Positions 9,615 through 22,740 of a stretch of 64,000 bases of DNA are shown piece by piece. Source of the stretch: Amaranthus tricolor (Eukaryota > Streptophyta > Magnoliopsida > Caryophyllales > Amaranthaceae); contig NC_080049.1 of the NCBI RefSeq assembly GCF_026212465.1, positions 8,758,883 through 8,822,882 on the forward strand, given 5' to 3'. The notes beneath the pieces are model-generated. The model searched no databases. It worked only from the letters and a program-made list of their open reading frames with translations, and had not been told where the DNA came from. Position numbers and translations under genes: made by a program. Every line of letters starts with the position of its first letter. Positions within the stretch are counted from its first letter, which is position 1.

Positions 9615-11286
9615 TTTTTTATTGCACATCCAACTTTTTTCTCATTAACTGTCAACATGGTTATATTATACTTCTATATTATATCGATTATCATATTTTT
9701 ATAACAAAAATTAAATTTGATATATATAAAAAGAATTAGGGAACTTCAATGCCGACAAACTTTCTAGGATATGTTATCTTCTAAAACTATCTTCTACACA
9801 GTGCAAAATATATGTCACAAAAAACTTTAGAGTCATTCAAACTTAATACTTACCTTTACATAAGGCTATTTTGACGAGGTTTCATACGTTTAAATTGTCT
9901 AGCAATATCTTTATTATGAACATCTTGGTGTTTGATTGATGTGGGAATTGGAAATTGGGTTTGAAATTAAAATAGGTTCTTTAATATGAATTTGGTGTTT
10001 GAAAATAAGTTTCCACAGATTCTTCACGCTTTCTCTTTATAAAAAAATTTATAATTGCTGAATCTTTTAATTACTTCATCCTAAAATCAATACAAGAAAA
10101 TTATAAAATAAATTTGATACTTAATAAGTAAATTAAAGATTTAAAGTTTTAATTAAAATAATGCTTTTTAATTTTATTCATAAATAACAAATCAACAACC
10201 ATTGAAATCATGAACAAACACAAATACTAATTCTCATTCTAAATTGAATTATATAAATCATAAATTAAAATATATAAATTTTAAATTATCACAATTTAAA
10301 GCAAATTGAAATTCTTCATAAACAATTACAACAAAAAAACCCAAATCATATAACAAATAATGTATAATACCCATTACTCAAATCATACACAAATCGTACA
10401 ACAAATTGAACCAATGTAATTTACACAACATAAATAAAATTGCTTTTCTCAAAGAACTATACACAAAGCCAAATGGCCGCAGGCAGCAGGCAGCAGGCAG
10501 CAGCATCCGTCAGCAGACAGCCACAATCAATCTAATCTATAGGTGTAACAACAACAACATTATAATCCAATTTTTAAGGAAAAATTTTTATTGAGGAAAA
10601 ACTTTTATTGAGGAAACAATATTTATGCAATTTCTTAAAATGATTATTTCAGTTGTATTTTGTTTTATTAATAATTATAGATAGATTATAAATTATAGAT
10701 TTTTATATTGTTGAAAGTAGTATATCGTTAATTAATAATGATATTTCAAAGTAGAAATGTTTGACAAATTTGTGCTACTGGATGTTATTGTTCACAATTT
10801 TCTAGGCTTATGATAAATTTAATTAATAAATCATAATTAGTAATCGTGATATATAAATTATTATTAAAAGGCAAAAATTATAATAATAAAATAAATAAAA
10901 TCAAAAAAATAAATTATAATAACAGAACTCTCACCCTCACTTCATCAAACTTAATTTACTTGTGAAGAACTTTCTATATGCTTGACTAACGTGTTTTTTG
11001 TTTTGGTTTTGTAATAAATTGCAATGCTTGCCGGTAATGACTTATATAGAGTGAGTTACTAAAGTACAATTTATCATTTTATTTGTACAATATGTGATTT
11101 TATTTGCAGCTAGTTAATTTTATTGTCTTTCTGTTTCCTGATTAATTTTATAGCACCTTCAATTTCTATGGTTTTTTTTTACTAACGTTCTTTAAATATA
11201 TATAACATAGTATCCCATTATATATATATTGGCTAAAAAAAATCATTCTCATACTTCTTATTTTAAGTATTATTTCTTATTTAATC
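9615..11286. other. AT-rich intergenic DNA
   Basis: Nothing coding recognised. A short GGCAGCA tandem repeat lies at about 10480-10505, in contrast to the AT-rich surroundings. Confidence 0.55.

Positions 11287-11364
<78 letters not shown>
11287..11364. repeat. (AT)n microsatellite
   Basis: About 78 bp of nearly pure AT dinucleotides with a few AA interruptions near 11299. Confidence 0.95.
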
Positions 11365-11368
<4 letters not shown>

Positions 11369-11816
11369 AATGTTATTAGATATTGTAGTGTATAATAACA
11401 TCTATGAGAAATGTTATTGGATATTATATCGCGAAAGCTTTAGCATTATTTTTTACTGTTTTCTTAATGGTTTAATAAATATCATTAAATTCACTTTATA
11501 TACCATTAGAAATCTATAGTAGTGATATTTAAATTAAATGTTACGCACTAAAAGTATAATGTGTTGTAGTCCTTTGAAGGCGAGACACGCAGATTAATGG
11601 ACACGACCGATATAAAAATTTTACATACAATCTTTAGAATAATACAACTTACTGTCCAAAATACTCCAAATAGAGAAGTATTTTCAAATGATGAGACACA
11701 TGATAATGTAGGATAAATAAATAAGACAGTGAAGTTAAAACTTTAAATGTCTAAATTGTTGAACTATCAAAGTAAATAGACTATGAATTTAGAATTTGGG
11801 CCCTTGAAATATTGTA

Positions 11817-12055
11817 CTTCCTCAATGTTTCATATTACTTGCAAGAATTACAAGATAATGCATTATTCATTCATCACTTTTAATATGTGATTAGTTTTTA
11901 ATCTATAAGTTAAAACATAATTAAGTGAAATTTTGTTTGATTCGTCTATTAATATCAAATTTTCACAGTTTTTAATCATACATAATTAAAGATATTAAAG
12001 ATTAAAATAGTGCATTGAACTGCGAAAAAAAATCAAATGACACAAGTATTATTTT
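11817..12055. mobile_element. Stowaway-like MITE, same family as 46238-46505
   Basis: Left end CTTCCTCAATGTTTCATATT after TA. The interior shares phrases with the MITE at 46238 (CATTATTCATTCATCACTTTTAA, TTTTTAATCTATAAGTT, ATTCGTCTATTAATATCAAA, each with minor differences). The right TIR is decayed. Confidence 0.65.
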
Positions 12056-12933
12056 ACATTTATAAAATAAGTGGGTAGAATGGTGTATCCGAGAATATTA
12101 TTTTTGTGCTGCTACTCGCACATTTAACTTGATGAGCACGAAATACACATTCAAATATCATGTTTTTATAAAATTATTATCTAAATTCACGCATTTTTCA
12201 ATTCGAATGGGTCGAACATGAAGGACATCCCACCATAAACATCTCTATGTAAAAGTAGTAATGAACCGGGTAATGGCGGGTCAACATAAGGCCGCTTTTC
12301 CTGGTTTATAAACATTGAATATTGAAGTGAATGCCACCTCCCCCTTTTGACTCTTTACGTTTTGTCAGTCATTGTGTATTTTTGGAACTCTGACTCTCAT
12401 CCACAAGCGCGTCATCCCCGGTTTGTTACCCATGACATACTACTATTAATAGTACTTCTTCACCATTTGTTGACTTGGGAACAAATTGTTGACAAAAAAA
12501 ATACCCTTTATATTTCTTTAGAGCGTCTCTCATAGTCTCATTTTGTATCGAGTGTAACATCAATGAAATTCAATGAAAACAAAAAATAGAATTAAAAAAT
12601 AAGTGGAGGATAAAAATAAATTAAATTAAAGAGAATATATGTTTATAGATAAAAATAAAAGAATAAAAGTAAAATAATTGCCAAAAAATGTAAAAATTAA
12701 TAAGAAAAATTAAAATAAAAAATAGTGCAAATTAAGAGGAACACAAGGAGTGTTACTTTTCATTTTAGTTTGTATTAGAGATTTTACATTTTTTTTGGAC
12801 AATGATTTCAATTTTTTCTTCTTTTAATCTCAGCACAATTTGTTGAATCTCTATCTAAACCATTTATTTATATCATCCTACATTCATTTTAATTTAATTT
12901 TATTCTCCAACCCAATACTCGCTTTCACTATAT
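12056..12933. other. AT-rich DNA without a recognisable gene
   Basis: No conserved ORF or structured repeat seen. Confidence 0.55.
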
Positions 12934-13402
12934 GAGTTATCCCACATTGAAAAAAGAGAGGAGAATAAGCCACTTTATAAACTTGAATAATAACTACCAA
13001 TTGGTTTTAGAAAGTAAACCTCCTATCCTCCTTGCTTGGTTAACTAGAATCATTTTCTGAATTCTAACATGGTATTAGAGTTTGATTTATTTTTGACATT
13101 TTTAAATGGACATTTAATTTTAATACTATTTAAGGCTTCTTAAATTGGATGTTCATTTTCCAAGAGATTTGCAACTATTCTAGTGGGCTAAAATTCTAAG
13201 GACACTCATATGAGAGTGAGAGTGTTAAATGCCCATTATAATGCACATGTGAATTGTTCTATTTCAAAGAATGAAAAAAGAATATATCACTTTATAAACT
13301 TAAGAAATAACTCATACTACTACTGCAAATTTATTTATATGTGATTTACTTCTTTTCTTCTTTATTTGAGTTGCTCATGTCCATTTTCTAAATTGTAACA
13401 CA
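12934..13402 (+). mobile_element. TRIM-like short LTR element
   Basis: A short direct repeat with the phrase CACTTTATAAACTT occurs at about 12971 and 13291; both copies end in TTTTCT(G/A)AATT(C/G)TAACA (13069 and about 13402). Directly after the first copy comes TGGTATTAGAG (13070-13080), a primer-binding-site-like sequence, and a purine run GAGAGTGAGAGTG lies before the second copy. Short LTRs, a tiny interior and no coding capacity fit a TRIM. Outer boundaries are uncertain. Confidence 0.5.
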
Positions 13403-13936
13403 AAATAAGATAATCTAAAGAATCAAAGGGAGTAGTAGTTACAATTTGATGAAGGGGTTGCAATTTTATTTGTATAAAAATTGAATATAAATTTCCTAAA
13501 TTGATCAATAAATAAATCCAAAATTACAGCACGTAAAAGATTAATTTAATTGTTGTTGAGTTTTCATACTTTAAATCTACTTATAATTGTAATAATTAAA
13601 ATAACATTCAAAACAAATCTTTCTCAAGATAATAATTAACGTATTGTTTAACGAGTAATTTTTCATCTTTTGATTGCGCAACTTACTGAGTCATGTAGAC
13701 AAATATCCTTAATTCGACCCAGGCCTTTATACGGGTAGAAGCAATGTTGATTTTAAAAATAAGTTTATTGAGTTTATATTATTGATGTGAAATCAATTCA
13801 TGAAAGGCTGAGGGAGAATTAGTGATATTGTGAGATGGTAAAGTGAATGAGTAAGTTTTAGGAGTATTATTTTTTATTTTCAATTTTTGGAAAATTTTTT
13901 AAAGCATTTTTTTTACATAATACAAGCATATCATAG

Positions 13937-14272
13937 AAGGTGAAATGTGATTTTATTGAGGACTATTTTCAATTTTGGAAATAAGTCAAATATTGTTTTA
14001 TTTTGAAGTTAGTTTTTAGAATCTGCAACACTTAAATATCAATTGACTTCCTTAACAGTGAGCTTATCTATAAATTTAATGTATTTGTACGTCATCTGCA
14101 TGTAAAAGGTGAAACGTGATTTTAGGGAAGAATATTTTCAATTTTGGAAATAAGTCAAATGTTGTTTTAATTTGAAGTTATTTTTTAGTATCTATAACCC
14201 TTTAATATCGATTAACTCTCTTAACTGTCAGCTTATCTATAAATTTAATGTATTTTTTATGTTGTCTGCACA
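13937..14272. repeat. Tandem duplication, 168-bp unit, two copies
   Basis: Units 13937-14104 and 14105-14272 share AAGGTGAAA(T/C)GTGATTTTA, TTTTCAATTTTGGAAATAAG and AGCTTATCTATAAATTTAATG with scattered differences. No coding potential. Confidence 0.8.
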
Positions 14273-15560
14273 TTTTATATCCTATTACTGTTTTGTCCTT
14301 ATCATCAATTTATTCGTTATCAAATTTATGATGTCGAGAGCTTGTTTGAAACACCATAAACTTTGCTCGAAGGAATGTTTTATATAAATATGTAGACAAC
14401 TCTTATGAAAATATATATGGTAAAATAAATTGTTACTAGTTGAATATTGATAATCTATTATTAGGCAAAAAATAGTCTAAATCAGTTTTTTATTTTAACT
14501 AAAAAATCAACTTTTAATCGGCGTGAAATACATTTGTCAAACAAGTGTTTTATATGTTTGACCAATCAACAAATCAAAATTCAAAAGCAAAACAAATAAA
14601 CTATTTAATAGTCAATTACCAAACATGCATAACAGTCAAAGATTTTAATTACTAACTTTAGGATGCGACTTTGATTATCACCTGTCATCACTTAAAAGAA
14701 GAATTAATTCTCGTTATTCTTTTGCTTATCAGAAAATTTTTAAACTTAACCCATATTTAAAGACAAATCATTTGCTAAACAAGTGCGATGTTACGAGACG
14801 GTTAAGTAAGTCAATCAAAATAATCAACAACAAATCCCCGTTTCGAATCGATTATGTGAATAATGACGCTCAAAAGATGAGAGTGAGATAAGAAAGCATA
14901 GGATCCAAAACGTCTTAGTTAGATCGCACCTAACATGTCCCAAGTCCCAACCCTTCATGAATTTCCCACATCCCCACCATCCGCGTCTTTGGCTCTTTCA
15001 TCATCATCTCTTTTATTTAAACACTATCATTTTCAGGAGAGAGAGCTTTGATAAAAAGACAATTTTAGTGCATTGACAATCATATTTTTAGAAACTGTAC
15101 CATCCCAAAATAGTTCCACATACTGTTCAACAAAACAACATACCCAATAAAACCAACTCACTCAAAAAAGTCAGCTCATTTGTGTCACCATTCCAAATTA
15201 CTTTTCAGCTTTTACTAAAAACTAAAATCCTTATTTTTTTCCCTAATTAAGCCTACAATTTTATTGAAAAAAATAATACCCATGTTCCTAATCATCTGAA
15301 AGCTCTAATCTTTAGTCAATTCCTACTACCCCAATTTGTTTTACCTGATTTTCTTGGTTCTTTTCCATTATTCAAACCCTTTCTCTCTCTAGATTCTAAT
15401 ATTCCGTCTTTGCAAATTGTTGTCAAAACTGTTAAAGGAGGGAAATTTATATAAAGAAAAGCATTAAAGTTTTGTTCTTTTGGTTTGTTAATGACTGTTT
15501 TTTCTTCCATTACAAGGCAATTGAAGGAAAATAGATAATTTTCTGAACTTTTAGCAGTAG
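14273..15560. other. Upstream region of the PSKR2-like gene
   Basis: AT-rich, no ORF of note. From about 14930 the composition becomes less AT-biased; TTTATTTAAA at 15012 is a possible TATA-like site but is not positioned with certainty. Confidence 0.4.
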
Positions 15561-15582
15561 TATTGATTTGAGTAGTCTCTAT

Positions 15583-15602
15583 TCTCTCTCTCTCTCTCTC
15601 TT
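15583..15602 (+). promoter_or_regulatory. CT-repeat in the probable 5' leader of the receptor kinase gene
   Basis: A (CT)n run of about 20 bp, about 640 bp before the start codon. Pyrimidine-rich microsatellites of this kind are frequent near plant transcription starts. An intron in the leader is possible but not settled. Confidence 0.4.
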
Positions 15603-16242
15603 CATTTATTATGATGGTTCAATTCAGTTTCTCTTGAACTTTCCTACAAAGATTGTTCAACTACTCAAGATCTTGGGATTTGTTCTAAGTTGGGATTGGT
15701 TTTGGTTTATGGCATTTGTGGTTGGAGTGAAGATTGTAACATCAATTTGAAGTTGTTGTTAGTTTGGCTTTCTTTTATTTGGGTTATCTTCCTGGTAAAT
15801 TAAAGTTCCTAAGATTAATTAAATTCATTGCCTGGGAGATTGTGCTATCTTTTTTTCCTATTATAAGTCAATTGGGAAGTAGTTTTCTTCTTCATTTAAG
15901 GGCTTCTTCTCTTTGTATTCTCCCATATTTCATTGTCTTTGGATGTGATTGCAGATCTCAGTGAGGGCTTTCCTTGTAGCTTTTTTGGTTTCTTCTGTCT
16001 GAAGTTGCTTGCTTTTTTGCATGGTGGTGCTTAAACACATGGGTATGTGACTTTCTCACTTGGGTTTGTCTGAAAAACTCTTAAACTGCAAATTGGTTTC
16101 TGGGTTTTTGTGGGTTTCATGATTGATTTTATTTAGGATCTGTTTTTCTTGTTGGGATTGGTGGTTTTTGGCAAACTTTAGTGATTTCTGAGCTGTTTCA
16201 AGTTTCCTTTGAATTCTTCATGTTTGGTTGTTTCTGGGTTGA

Positions 16243-19200
16243 ATGACAAATTCCTCAATGTTACCTATGCAAGCTCTATTGAAATGTGTGGTCTTGGTTT
16301 GTTTTGTGATTACTGTTCCTGGTTTTCAAACCCTAAGCCAGGCATGTGATCCTAGTGACCTTTTGGCACTGAAACAATTTGTTGGTAATCTCACAAGTGG
16401 TTCCATTATCTCCACTTGGGATCCCAAAACCAACTGCTGTGATTGGGATGGTATCTCCTGTGATACTAATAATGGTTCTACTTCAAGTACAGTGATCAAA
16501 TTGATTCTGAAAAACATGGGTCTTAAAGGAGTTATTTCGAGCTCTCTCGGTCAATTACTTTCTTTAGAGATGCTTGATCTTTCATTGAACTCTCTAGAAG
16601 GTAGATTGCCTGTAGAACTGTCCAATTTGAAAAAACTGGTTTTCCTTGATGTCAGTCACAATAAGCTCTCTGGTTCACTTTTGGAACCATTTTCTGGTTT
16701 GCAAAATCTTCACGCCCTTAATCTGTCAAGCAACTTTTTCAATGGGACACTCAGTGATTTTGGGGTGTTCCCTGATTTGATTGCCTTCAACATAAGCAAC
16801 AATTCATTCACCGGACTAGTCAATTCACGAATTTGCAGCTCGAGTAAGATTAACATCATCGATATCTCGAAAAATAATTTCGGTGGTGCTCTTCAAAGTT
16901 TTGAGAATTGCACCTCATCTCTCAAACAGTTGCACACCGATTTGAATTCACTTTTTGGTGAGCTTCCGAGCTTTATATATAACATGTTGTTATTGGAGCA
17001 GCTCACTATCTCTTGTAACAATTTCTCTGGCGAGATAAGTGCGAAAATCAGTAAGCTTTCTGGGCTTACGAAATTAATCATTTCGTGCAACCACTTCACT
17101 GGCTTGTTTCCTGATGTGTTCAGTACATTTACTAAGTTAGAGCAATTTGATGCACATTCAAATTTGTTCTCTGGGCCATTGCCCGCGAGCTTGTCTCATT
17201 GCTCGAAGCTTCAGACACTTGATCTTAGAAACAATTCTTTGTCAGGCAATATTGGTATTGATTTTATTGGACTATCTGATCTTAGAGTACTTGAACTTGC
17301 CAGTAATCACCTTAATGGAACCATACCGACTTCGATTTCTAGTTGCAAGAAACTTAGAACTCTGAGCCTTGCTAAAAATGAGTTAACTGGTGAGATACCT
17401 GAAAGTTTAGGTGAGCTTACTTCACTTTCCTTTCTCTCGTTGTCAAACAACAGCCTAGGGAACTTGTCCAGAGCACTAACAACGCTGCAGCAGTGCGAAA
17501 ATTTGGCTACGCTCATTCTTACTCGAAACTTTCATGGTGAGGAGATTCCGAGAACTTTGTCAGGGTTTGATAGGCTGCGAGTTCTGGCAATCGGAAATTG
17601 TGCCCTACGCGGTGAAATTCCTGTTTGGTTGCGGAGTTGTAAGAAGTTAGAAGTCCTTGATTTGTCTTGGAATCGCTTACATGGGGTTATTCCTTCATGG
17701 GTTGGGCAGATGGAGAATTTGTTTTACTTTGATTTCTCAAATAATTCACTTTCGGGTGAAATTCCAAACACTTTGATGCAGCTTAAGAGCCTGATCACTT
17801 CACATAGCTCGTCACAAGATTCTCCATTGATGAACGGTATCCCATTGTTCGTGAAGAGAAACCAGAGTTCTTTCGGCCTACAGTATAATCAAGTCTCGAG
17901 TTTTCCACCTTCTATATTTCTTAGTAATAACAAGTTTAACGGGACCATACCATCGGAGATAGGAAGGTTGGAGCAACTTCATGTCCTCGATCTAAGCAGA
18001 AATAACATCACCGGGACTATTCCTGATTCGATTGCAAACCTTCGGAACCTAGAAGTCCTAGATTTGTCGTTCAATGATCTTTCCGGAGTGATACCTCAAT
18101 CACTTAATAATCTTACATTTCTTGCAAAGTTTAGTGTTGCACATAATCATTTACAAGGACCAATCCCGTTAGGAGTGCAGTTCCAGGGCTTCCCGAACTC
18201 AAGCTTCGAGGGTAATAGTGGGCTTTGTGGATCAGTTCAAGCTCCATCATGTAACATTGTCGACATGAATAACCCATCTTTCTCAAGCAATAAATTCGGT
18301 AGAAGAACCATCCTAGGAATAACAATTAGTGTTGGTGTTTGTATTGCTTTGCTACTGGCAGTCGTTTTGATTAAAATGTCGAAGAGAGATGTTCGAGCGT
18401 CAGTTGAGTATCTCGATGAAGAGAATGGTGGCCGGTCCAGACGACTTTCACAAGGGTTTACTGCTGCAAAACTAGTGCTTTTTCAGAATTTGGACTGCAA
18501 GGAACTAACAGTTGGGGACTTACTGAAATCCACTGATAATTTCAGTCAGGCAAATATAATTGGTTGTGGGGGATTCGGTCTCGTCTACAAGGCTAGCCTG
18601 CCGGATGGAACAAAAGTTGCTATCAAGCGGCTTTCTGGGGACTGCGGTCAAATGGAACGCGAGTTCCGCGCAGAAGTCGAAGCTTTGTCTAAGGCTCAGC
18701 ACAAAAACCTTGTTTCCTTGCAAGGCTACTGTCTGATGGGTGACGATAAATGGTTGATTTACTCGTTCATGGAAAACGGAAGTTTGGATTACTGGTTACA
18801 CGAGTGCATTGATGGCGGCTCAACACTTAATTGGACAGCGAGATTGAGGATAGCACAAGGAGCAGGTCACGGTTTGGCATACCTCCATAAGGATTGTGAG
18901 CCGAGTATAGTCCACCGAGACATAAAATCCAGCAATATTCTTCTTGACGAAAAATTTGAGGCTCACTTGGCAGATTTTGGACTGTCGAGAATGCTCCGAC
19001 CTTATGATACACACGTAACAACAGATTTAGTTGGAACGCTCGGTTACATTCCTCCCGAGTATAGCCAGACGCTAACAGCAACTTTCAAAGGAGACGTTTA
19101 CAGTTTTGGTGTAGTCCTTCTGGAACTCCTTACGGGCAGGAGACCTGTCGAAGTCTGCAAAGGGAAAAACTGTCGAGATTTGGTCTCTTGGGTGTTTCAG

Positions 19201-19377
19201 ATGAAATACGAGAAGAAAGAAGAGCTGGTGATTGATCCTTCGATTTGGGACAAAGAATGGGAGAAGCAACTATTAGATGTTCTTTGTATTGCCTGTAAGT
19301 GTTTGGATCCGGACCCAAGAAGAAGACCGTCGATAGACCAAGTAGTTTTATGGCTTGATGCCATAGGTGACAGCTGA
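16243..19377 (+). CDS. PSKR2: Phytosulfokine receptor 2-like LRR receptor kinase
   Basis: Single-exon ORF of 1044 codons, complete. Order: signal peptide (about 1-34), N-terminal cap with paired Cys (C65, C66, C73), leucine-rich repeats (LxxLxLSxNxLxGxIP type), island domain (about 520-565) containing [12 protein letters not shown], last LRRs, transmembrane helix about 690-710, kinase domain from about 771. Kinase motifs: GCGGFG loop 774-779, Lys795, HRD 891-893, DFG 911-913; Arg before the catalytic Asp makes it an RD kinase. Island residues and the [20 protein letters not shown] stretch resemble PSKR2 more than PSKR1, from memory. The family binds the tyrosine-sulfated peptide phytosulfokine at the plasma membrane and signals with SERK co-receptors in growth and immunity; PSKR kinases also contain a proposed guanylate-cyclase centre. 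The Met at 16243 follows an in-frame stop; later Mets at codons 6 and 9 are alternatives. No defects seen. Confidence 0.92.
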   Translation: MTNSSMLPMQALLKCVVLVCFVITVPGFQTLSQACDPSDLLALKQFVGNLTSGSIISTWDPKTNCCDWDGISCDTNNGSTSSTVIKLILKNMGLKGVISSSLGQLLSLEMLDLSLNSLEGRLPVELSNLKKLVFLDVSHNKLSGSLLEPFSGLQNLHALNLSSNFFNGTLSDFGVFPDLIAFNISNNSFTGLVNSRICSSSKINIIDISKNNFGGALQSFENCTSSLKQLHTDLNSLFGELPSFIYNMLLLEQLTISCNNFSGEISAKISKLSGLTKLIISCNHFTGLFPDVFSTFTKLEQFDAHSNLFSGPLPASLSHCSKLQTLDLRNNSLSGNIGIDFIGLSDLRVLELASNHLNGTIPTSISSCKKLRTLSLAKNELTGEIPESLGELTSLSFLSLSNNSLGNLSRALTTLQQCENLATLILTRNFHGEEIPRTLSGFDRLRVLAIGNCALRGEIPVWLRSCKKLEVLDLSWNRLHGVIPSWVGQMENLFYFDFSNNSLSGEIPNTLMQLKSLITSHSSSQDSPLMNGIPLFVKRNQSSFGLQYNQVSSFPPSIFLSNNKFNGTIPSEIGRLEQLHVLDLSRNNITGTIPDSIANLRNLEVLDLSFNDLSGVIPQSLNNLTFLAKFSVAHNHLQGPIPLGVQFQGFPNSSFEGNSGLCGSVQAPSCNIVDMNNPSFSSNKFGRRTILGITISVGVCIALLLAVVLIKMSKRDVRASVEYLDEENGGRSRRLSQGFTAAKLVLFQNLDCKELTVGDLLKSTDNFSQANIIGCGGFGLVYKASLPDGTKVAIKRLSGDCGQMEREFRAEVEALSKAQHKNLVSLQGYCLMGDDKWLIYSFMENGSLDYWLHECIDGGSTLNWTARLRIAQGAGHGLAYLHKDCEPSIVHRDIKSSNILLDEKFEAHLADFGLSRMLRPYDTHVTTDLVGTLGYIPPEYSQTLTATFKGDVYSFGVVLLELLTGRRPVEVCKGKNCRDLVSWVFQMKYEKKEELVIDPSIWDKEWEKQLLDVLCIACKCLDPDPRRRPSIDQVVLWLDAIGDS

Positions 19378-21111
19378 AGTATGTTAATTGTAAACATAGG
19401 ATTACTTAGCAGAAAGGATTATACCTTAATTCTGTAAAGCTATAGCATGTATTATGTTGGGGATAAGTCTCACTCAAGGAGGTAGGTTTAAGTTTTACTT
19501 AATTTTTATTTATACGGATGAGCTGAAATTATGTATACCCTGGCCGTTTTGGTCTCTTCTATGAGAAATAATCTCGATAAGTTCTTGTGCTTTTGTAAAC
19601 TCTTCACAAAATAATCTCAATAGACCTGCAATGCAAGTTTTGCAGAGATCATTGACATCTTGACGAAGAATTATCTTCGGAATGTTTGATCGTCTGCACG
19701 CACAACTCGTAAGAAGGCGTTTAAGACTACTCGGTTTGGTATGCATCTGAATGATATTCTCAATCTGCTGCAAGTTGCTAACGAACATGTGTCAACCTAT
19801 TGTATGAATTTTACTATTACCTCATTTGAAAGTACATGCAACTGATAGTGACATGTTATATGAATAACTGTCACTATCAATTACAAGTATAATGGGACGG
19901 AGGAAATAAAATCTTTCTTATTGGCCTTTTACCTTTTCCTTTTTGTCATGTCACATGCGGAAGATCTAGGCTTGTACTCTTATGGTTAACATTTAAGAAT
20001 GTAACAAAGCTGCCTCTCCTTCCCTAAACTATATCCTTCTTTACCATATCATTTTTTCTAGATGTCCTAGAGTAGTAGGGGTGAGTGTTTGAGTGTACTT
20101 AGGAATGTATAAGGGTTGTATGACAAACTGACAGTTGGCTAGAGTTGTTGGCTGCTTTGTCCAATTAGATGTATTGGTTGATTTATTAGCTGTTAAGCTT
20201 GTCATTATAGAGAAATTTGGTAAAATTTGTTAGTTTGCTATTAACTGTTTAAAAGAAGATTAAAACAAATGAAAAGACTAACATATAATCGATTTAACGT
20301 AAAATTCATTTTCCAAATGCTTGTCAAATTGAGCATGGAGACAGTTCGTGAGCAAAGCGTAAATGTTAACAAAGTGAATACTGAAAACCCAAACCCATTC
20401 TTATGTGCAAAAGTCTTGGGTGAACTTAGTCTACACTATTTTAACGTATAGTAACTTAAAAATAACAAATATTTTCCAACAATAGCATTTTATTGTACTT
20501 GTCAAATAAAAAAATATACAATTTACATATATTTTAAAGTTAATACAAACTAAAATAATGTAAATCAAGTATGTGCAGATGATCTTTTATTATGTACGCC
20601 CATCTATTTCCTCTAAGGAGATGAAGCGTGTTTAAAAAGCTTACTTTTTGATAAAAGGAAGTATTAGGCGTTGAATATACGATACAATTGATGTGTGATC
20701 CAATAAGGATTGGATCTCTTTTGCAAATTCAATGAAGTCATCATAAAGTTCCTTTTTGCATGCTAAAACACACATTTTTATAGCATTAAAACTTAAAGTG
20801 GACTACGTCATTGAGTTGAAAAAGATAAGCAAATCTAACTAATTATTTCAACCTTATTTTTCAATTGTTTTTAAGAATCAGAATAAAATAGTTTTTATTT
20901 GATAGTTACTATTTTTCCATATATTGCAATCTAAGTGATGCGGAAGGAGTCTCTGCTCTTGTGTCTAGTCAACGTTTTAGACTTTAAAATGCTTTTTTAA
21001 TATCTAATACGTAGATGTGTTCGTATGGGTTATCTAAATTCTAATCGGTTTCAAGTTAGGCTACATTTAGATTTTGTATTCATATTGCATTTATATCATT
21101 ATAACTTTACT
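19378..21111. other. 3' flank of the receptor kinase gene; no second gene seen
   Basis: AT-rich DNA with only short ORFs. A lone Stowaway-like right end (TAATGGGACGGAGGAAATA) ends near 19908, without a visible partner. Confidence 0.5.
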
Positions 21112-21546
21112 AGTTTAGAAGCCTGTGCAATGCACAGTGTTTAATATAGATATAATAAAGTTTTTAAAGAATGATGCAAGCAAAATATATTCTTTTGTTT
21201 AAGAAAAGTAATTAAAAAACTATGTATTTTAATAAAATAATTACTTTGAATAACAATACAACTTACTAAAATATTTAATCTAATTTGTCTTTAAAATTAT
21301 ACTAAAATATATTTTTTGATGGTCTCTTTCATTAAATAAAATAAATAACTATTTATGAATAAATTAAGCTTATTTTCAGTCGATTTAAATTAATTTTTTT
21401 GATTTTAATTTTAAACTAATTCAAATATCATTTAATAATCTAAATTAATATTTTTTAAAATAATTACTTACTTTTTTTAAAGGAAAATAATTCCTTGCTT
21501 ATGTATAAAATGTGTTTTTAAAACAATTAAATTCTTCAAGATTATT
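21112..21546. repeat. Dispersed repeat remnant beginning with a CCTGTGCAATGCACAG motif
   Basis: The opening AAGCCTGTGCAATGCACAG resembles the opening of the repeat at 32706 (ACTCGTGCCATGCACGGAG); both are followed by several hundred bases of AT-rich DNA. This looks like a shared non-autonomous element family; the class is not settled. Confidence 0.4.
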
Positions 21547-21552
21547 AGATAG

Positions 21553-22474
21553 TCTACATGGTAGGCATAAACTGTTGCAAAAAGCCATGGTAATACCCTT
21601 TAACAAAATTTCTACAAAATAACACTCTACTTATGAACATTGAGTTATTATTAACATTATGAAAAAAAAACATTTATTTTTTCATTATGTTGTGAAATTA
21701 TCATTTTACCCTCCTCTTCTTCCATTCATATTCTTCTTCCACAATTACAAGTCATATCAAGATTCAAAAAGCTTCATTTTTTCCGCCACTTGGAGATCGA
21801 TATTAATCATGGCGGTAAAGAAAGCTGTAGAGAATTTCTCAAAGAGTTTAATACACGAGGTTTATAAATGGGGTTCAATGAAACAAACAGGAGTAACTCT
21901 CAGGTATATGATGGAATTTGGATCTAAGACAACTGACCGTAATTTGTTGATTTCAGCTCAGTTTCTTCATAAAGAACTTCCCATTCGTATTGTTGTCGTG
22001 CTTATCTTTATCCTTTTTTCCTTTTATTTGTCTTGTCAGGTGATTCAAGAAGCTGAAACTTCAGAGCTGGAGCTTGGAGCAGGCGATTTTAATCGTTCGA
22101 TGATCTGACTGGTCTGTCCTCCGAACTCTATGAATGTATACCTGTTGGATTGCTCTATCGAAATTCAAAATGGTAGATTCAAGAAGCTTCTTCCATACGA
22201 AAGCTTACTAGGCGATAATAAAAACTTTGAATTTCGATCTCCAAGTGACGGGAAAAAGAAGCTTCTTGAATTTTGACATAACTTGAGTAGTTGAAGGAGA
22301 AGGTGAATGGTAGAGGAAGGAGGGTAAAATGATAATTTCACAATATAACGGAAAAATAAATGTTTTTTCTTCATAATGTTACCGCAACTCAATGTTCAAA
22401 AGTAGAGTGCTATTTTGTGGAAATTATTTTGAGAATTGCTACCACTTTGCCATAGTTTGTGCCTGCTATGTAGA
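21553..22474. mobile_element. Pack-MULE-like element carrying a gene fragment
   Basis: Terminal inverted repeats of about 240 bp: left 21553-21800, right 22237-22474. Paired landmarks include TCTACAT...AGGCA at the tips, ACACTCTACTT, GAACATTGAGTT, AACATTATGAA, GTGAAATTATCATTTTACCC and CACTTGGAGATCGA. Between them lies a host-gene fragment (21809-22108). Long TIRs and a captured spliced gene piece define a Pack-MULE. A 9-bp target duplication was not evident, so the outer ends may have drifted. Confidence 0.75.
21809..22108 (+). pseudogene. Captured fragment of mitochondrial pyruvate dehydrogenase kinase
   Basis: From the Met at 21809 the reading resembles the N-terminus of plant pyruvate dehydrogenase kinase, with MKQTGVTLRYMMEFGS and LLISAQFLHKELPIRI. 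Similarity stops at about 21990, where the sequence reads like an intron (TTGTCGTG... to TTGTCAG at about 22039). A second exon-like piece then ends at 22108 and does not look like the next PDK exon; I do not recognise it, so the transcript may be chimeric or diverged. The kinase domain is absent, so no PDK activity is possible. In the parent gene the protein phosphorylates the E1-alpha subunit of the pyruvate dehydrogenase complex. The open frame extends upstream into the TIR to 21659 by chance. Confidence 0.75.
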
Positions 22475-22740
22475 ATATCTCTTTAATTTACTAAATATAA
22501 TAATATATAATTTTTTTTTCCTTAAATGCAAAATAATTATAATAATTATTAATTTTTTTCCTGCAAAATTGTAATTGGAAAATGAATTCAATAGTGGTAT
22601 ATGTAAAGGAATTGTCACATTTATGGTAGTTGACACATTGTGATTGATTGATTTTAAATATCACTTTATTTGTTTTCATTTCACTTTGAGGTTCAGTATT
22701 ATAAACAAATATGATTGAATTGTGTAAATATTATATTAAT

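Noticed and set aside
10480..10505. GGCAGCA repeat as a coding poly-amino-acid tract
   Set aside because: Short, isolated in AT-rich DNA, and the surrounding ORF has no other coding features.
16326..19397. Several minus-strand ORFs of 60-84 codons
   Set aside because: They are antisense shadows of the receptor kinase ORF.
21659..22108. Functional pyruvate dehydrogenase kinase
   Set aside because: Only the N-terminal fragment exists, inside a TIR element, without the kinase domain.
22392..22679. Short ORFs with Ile/Asn runs on both strands
   Set aside because: AT-rich low-complexity DNA at the Pack-MULE border.
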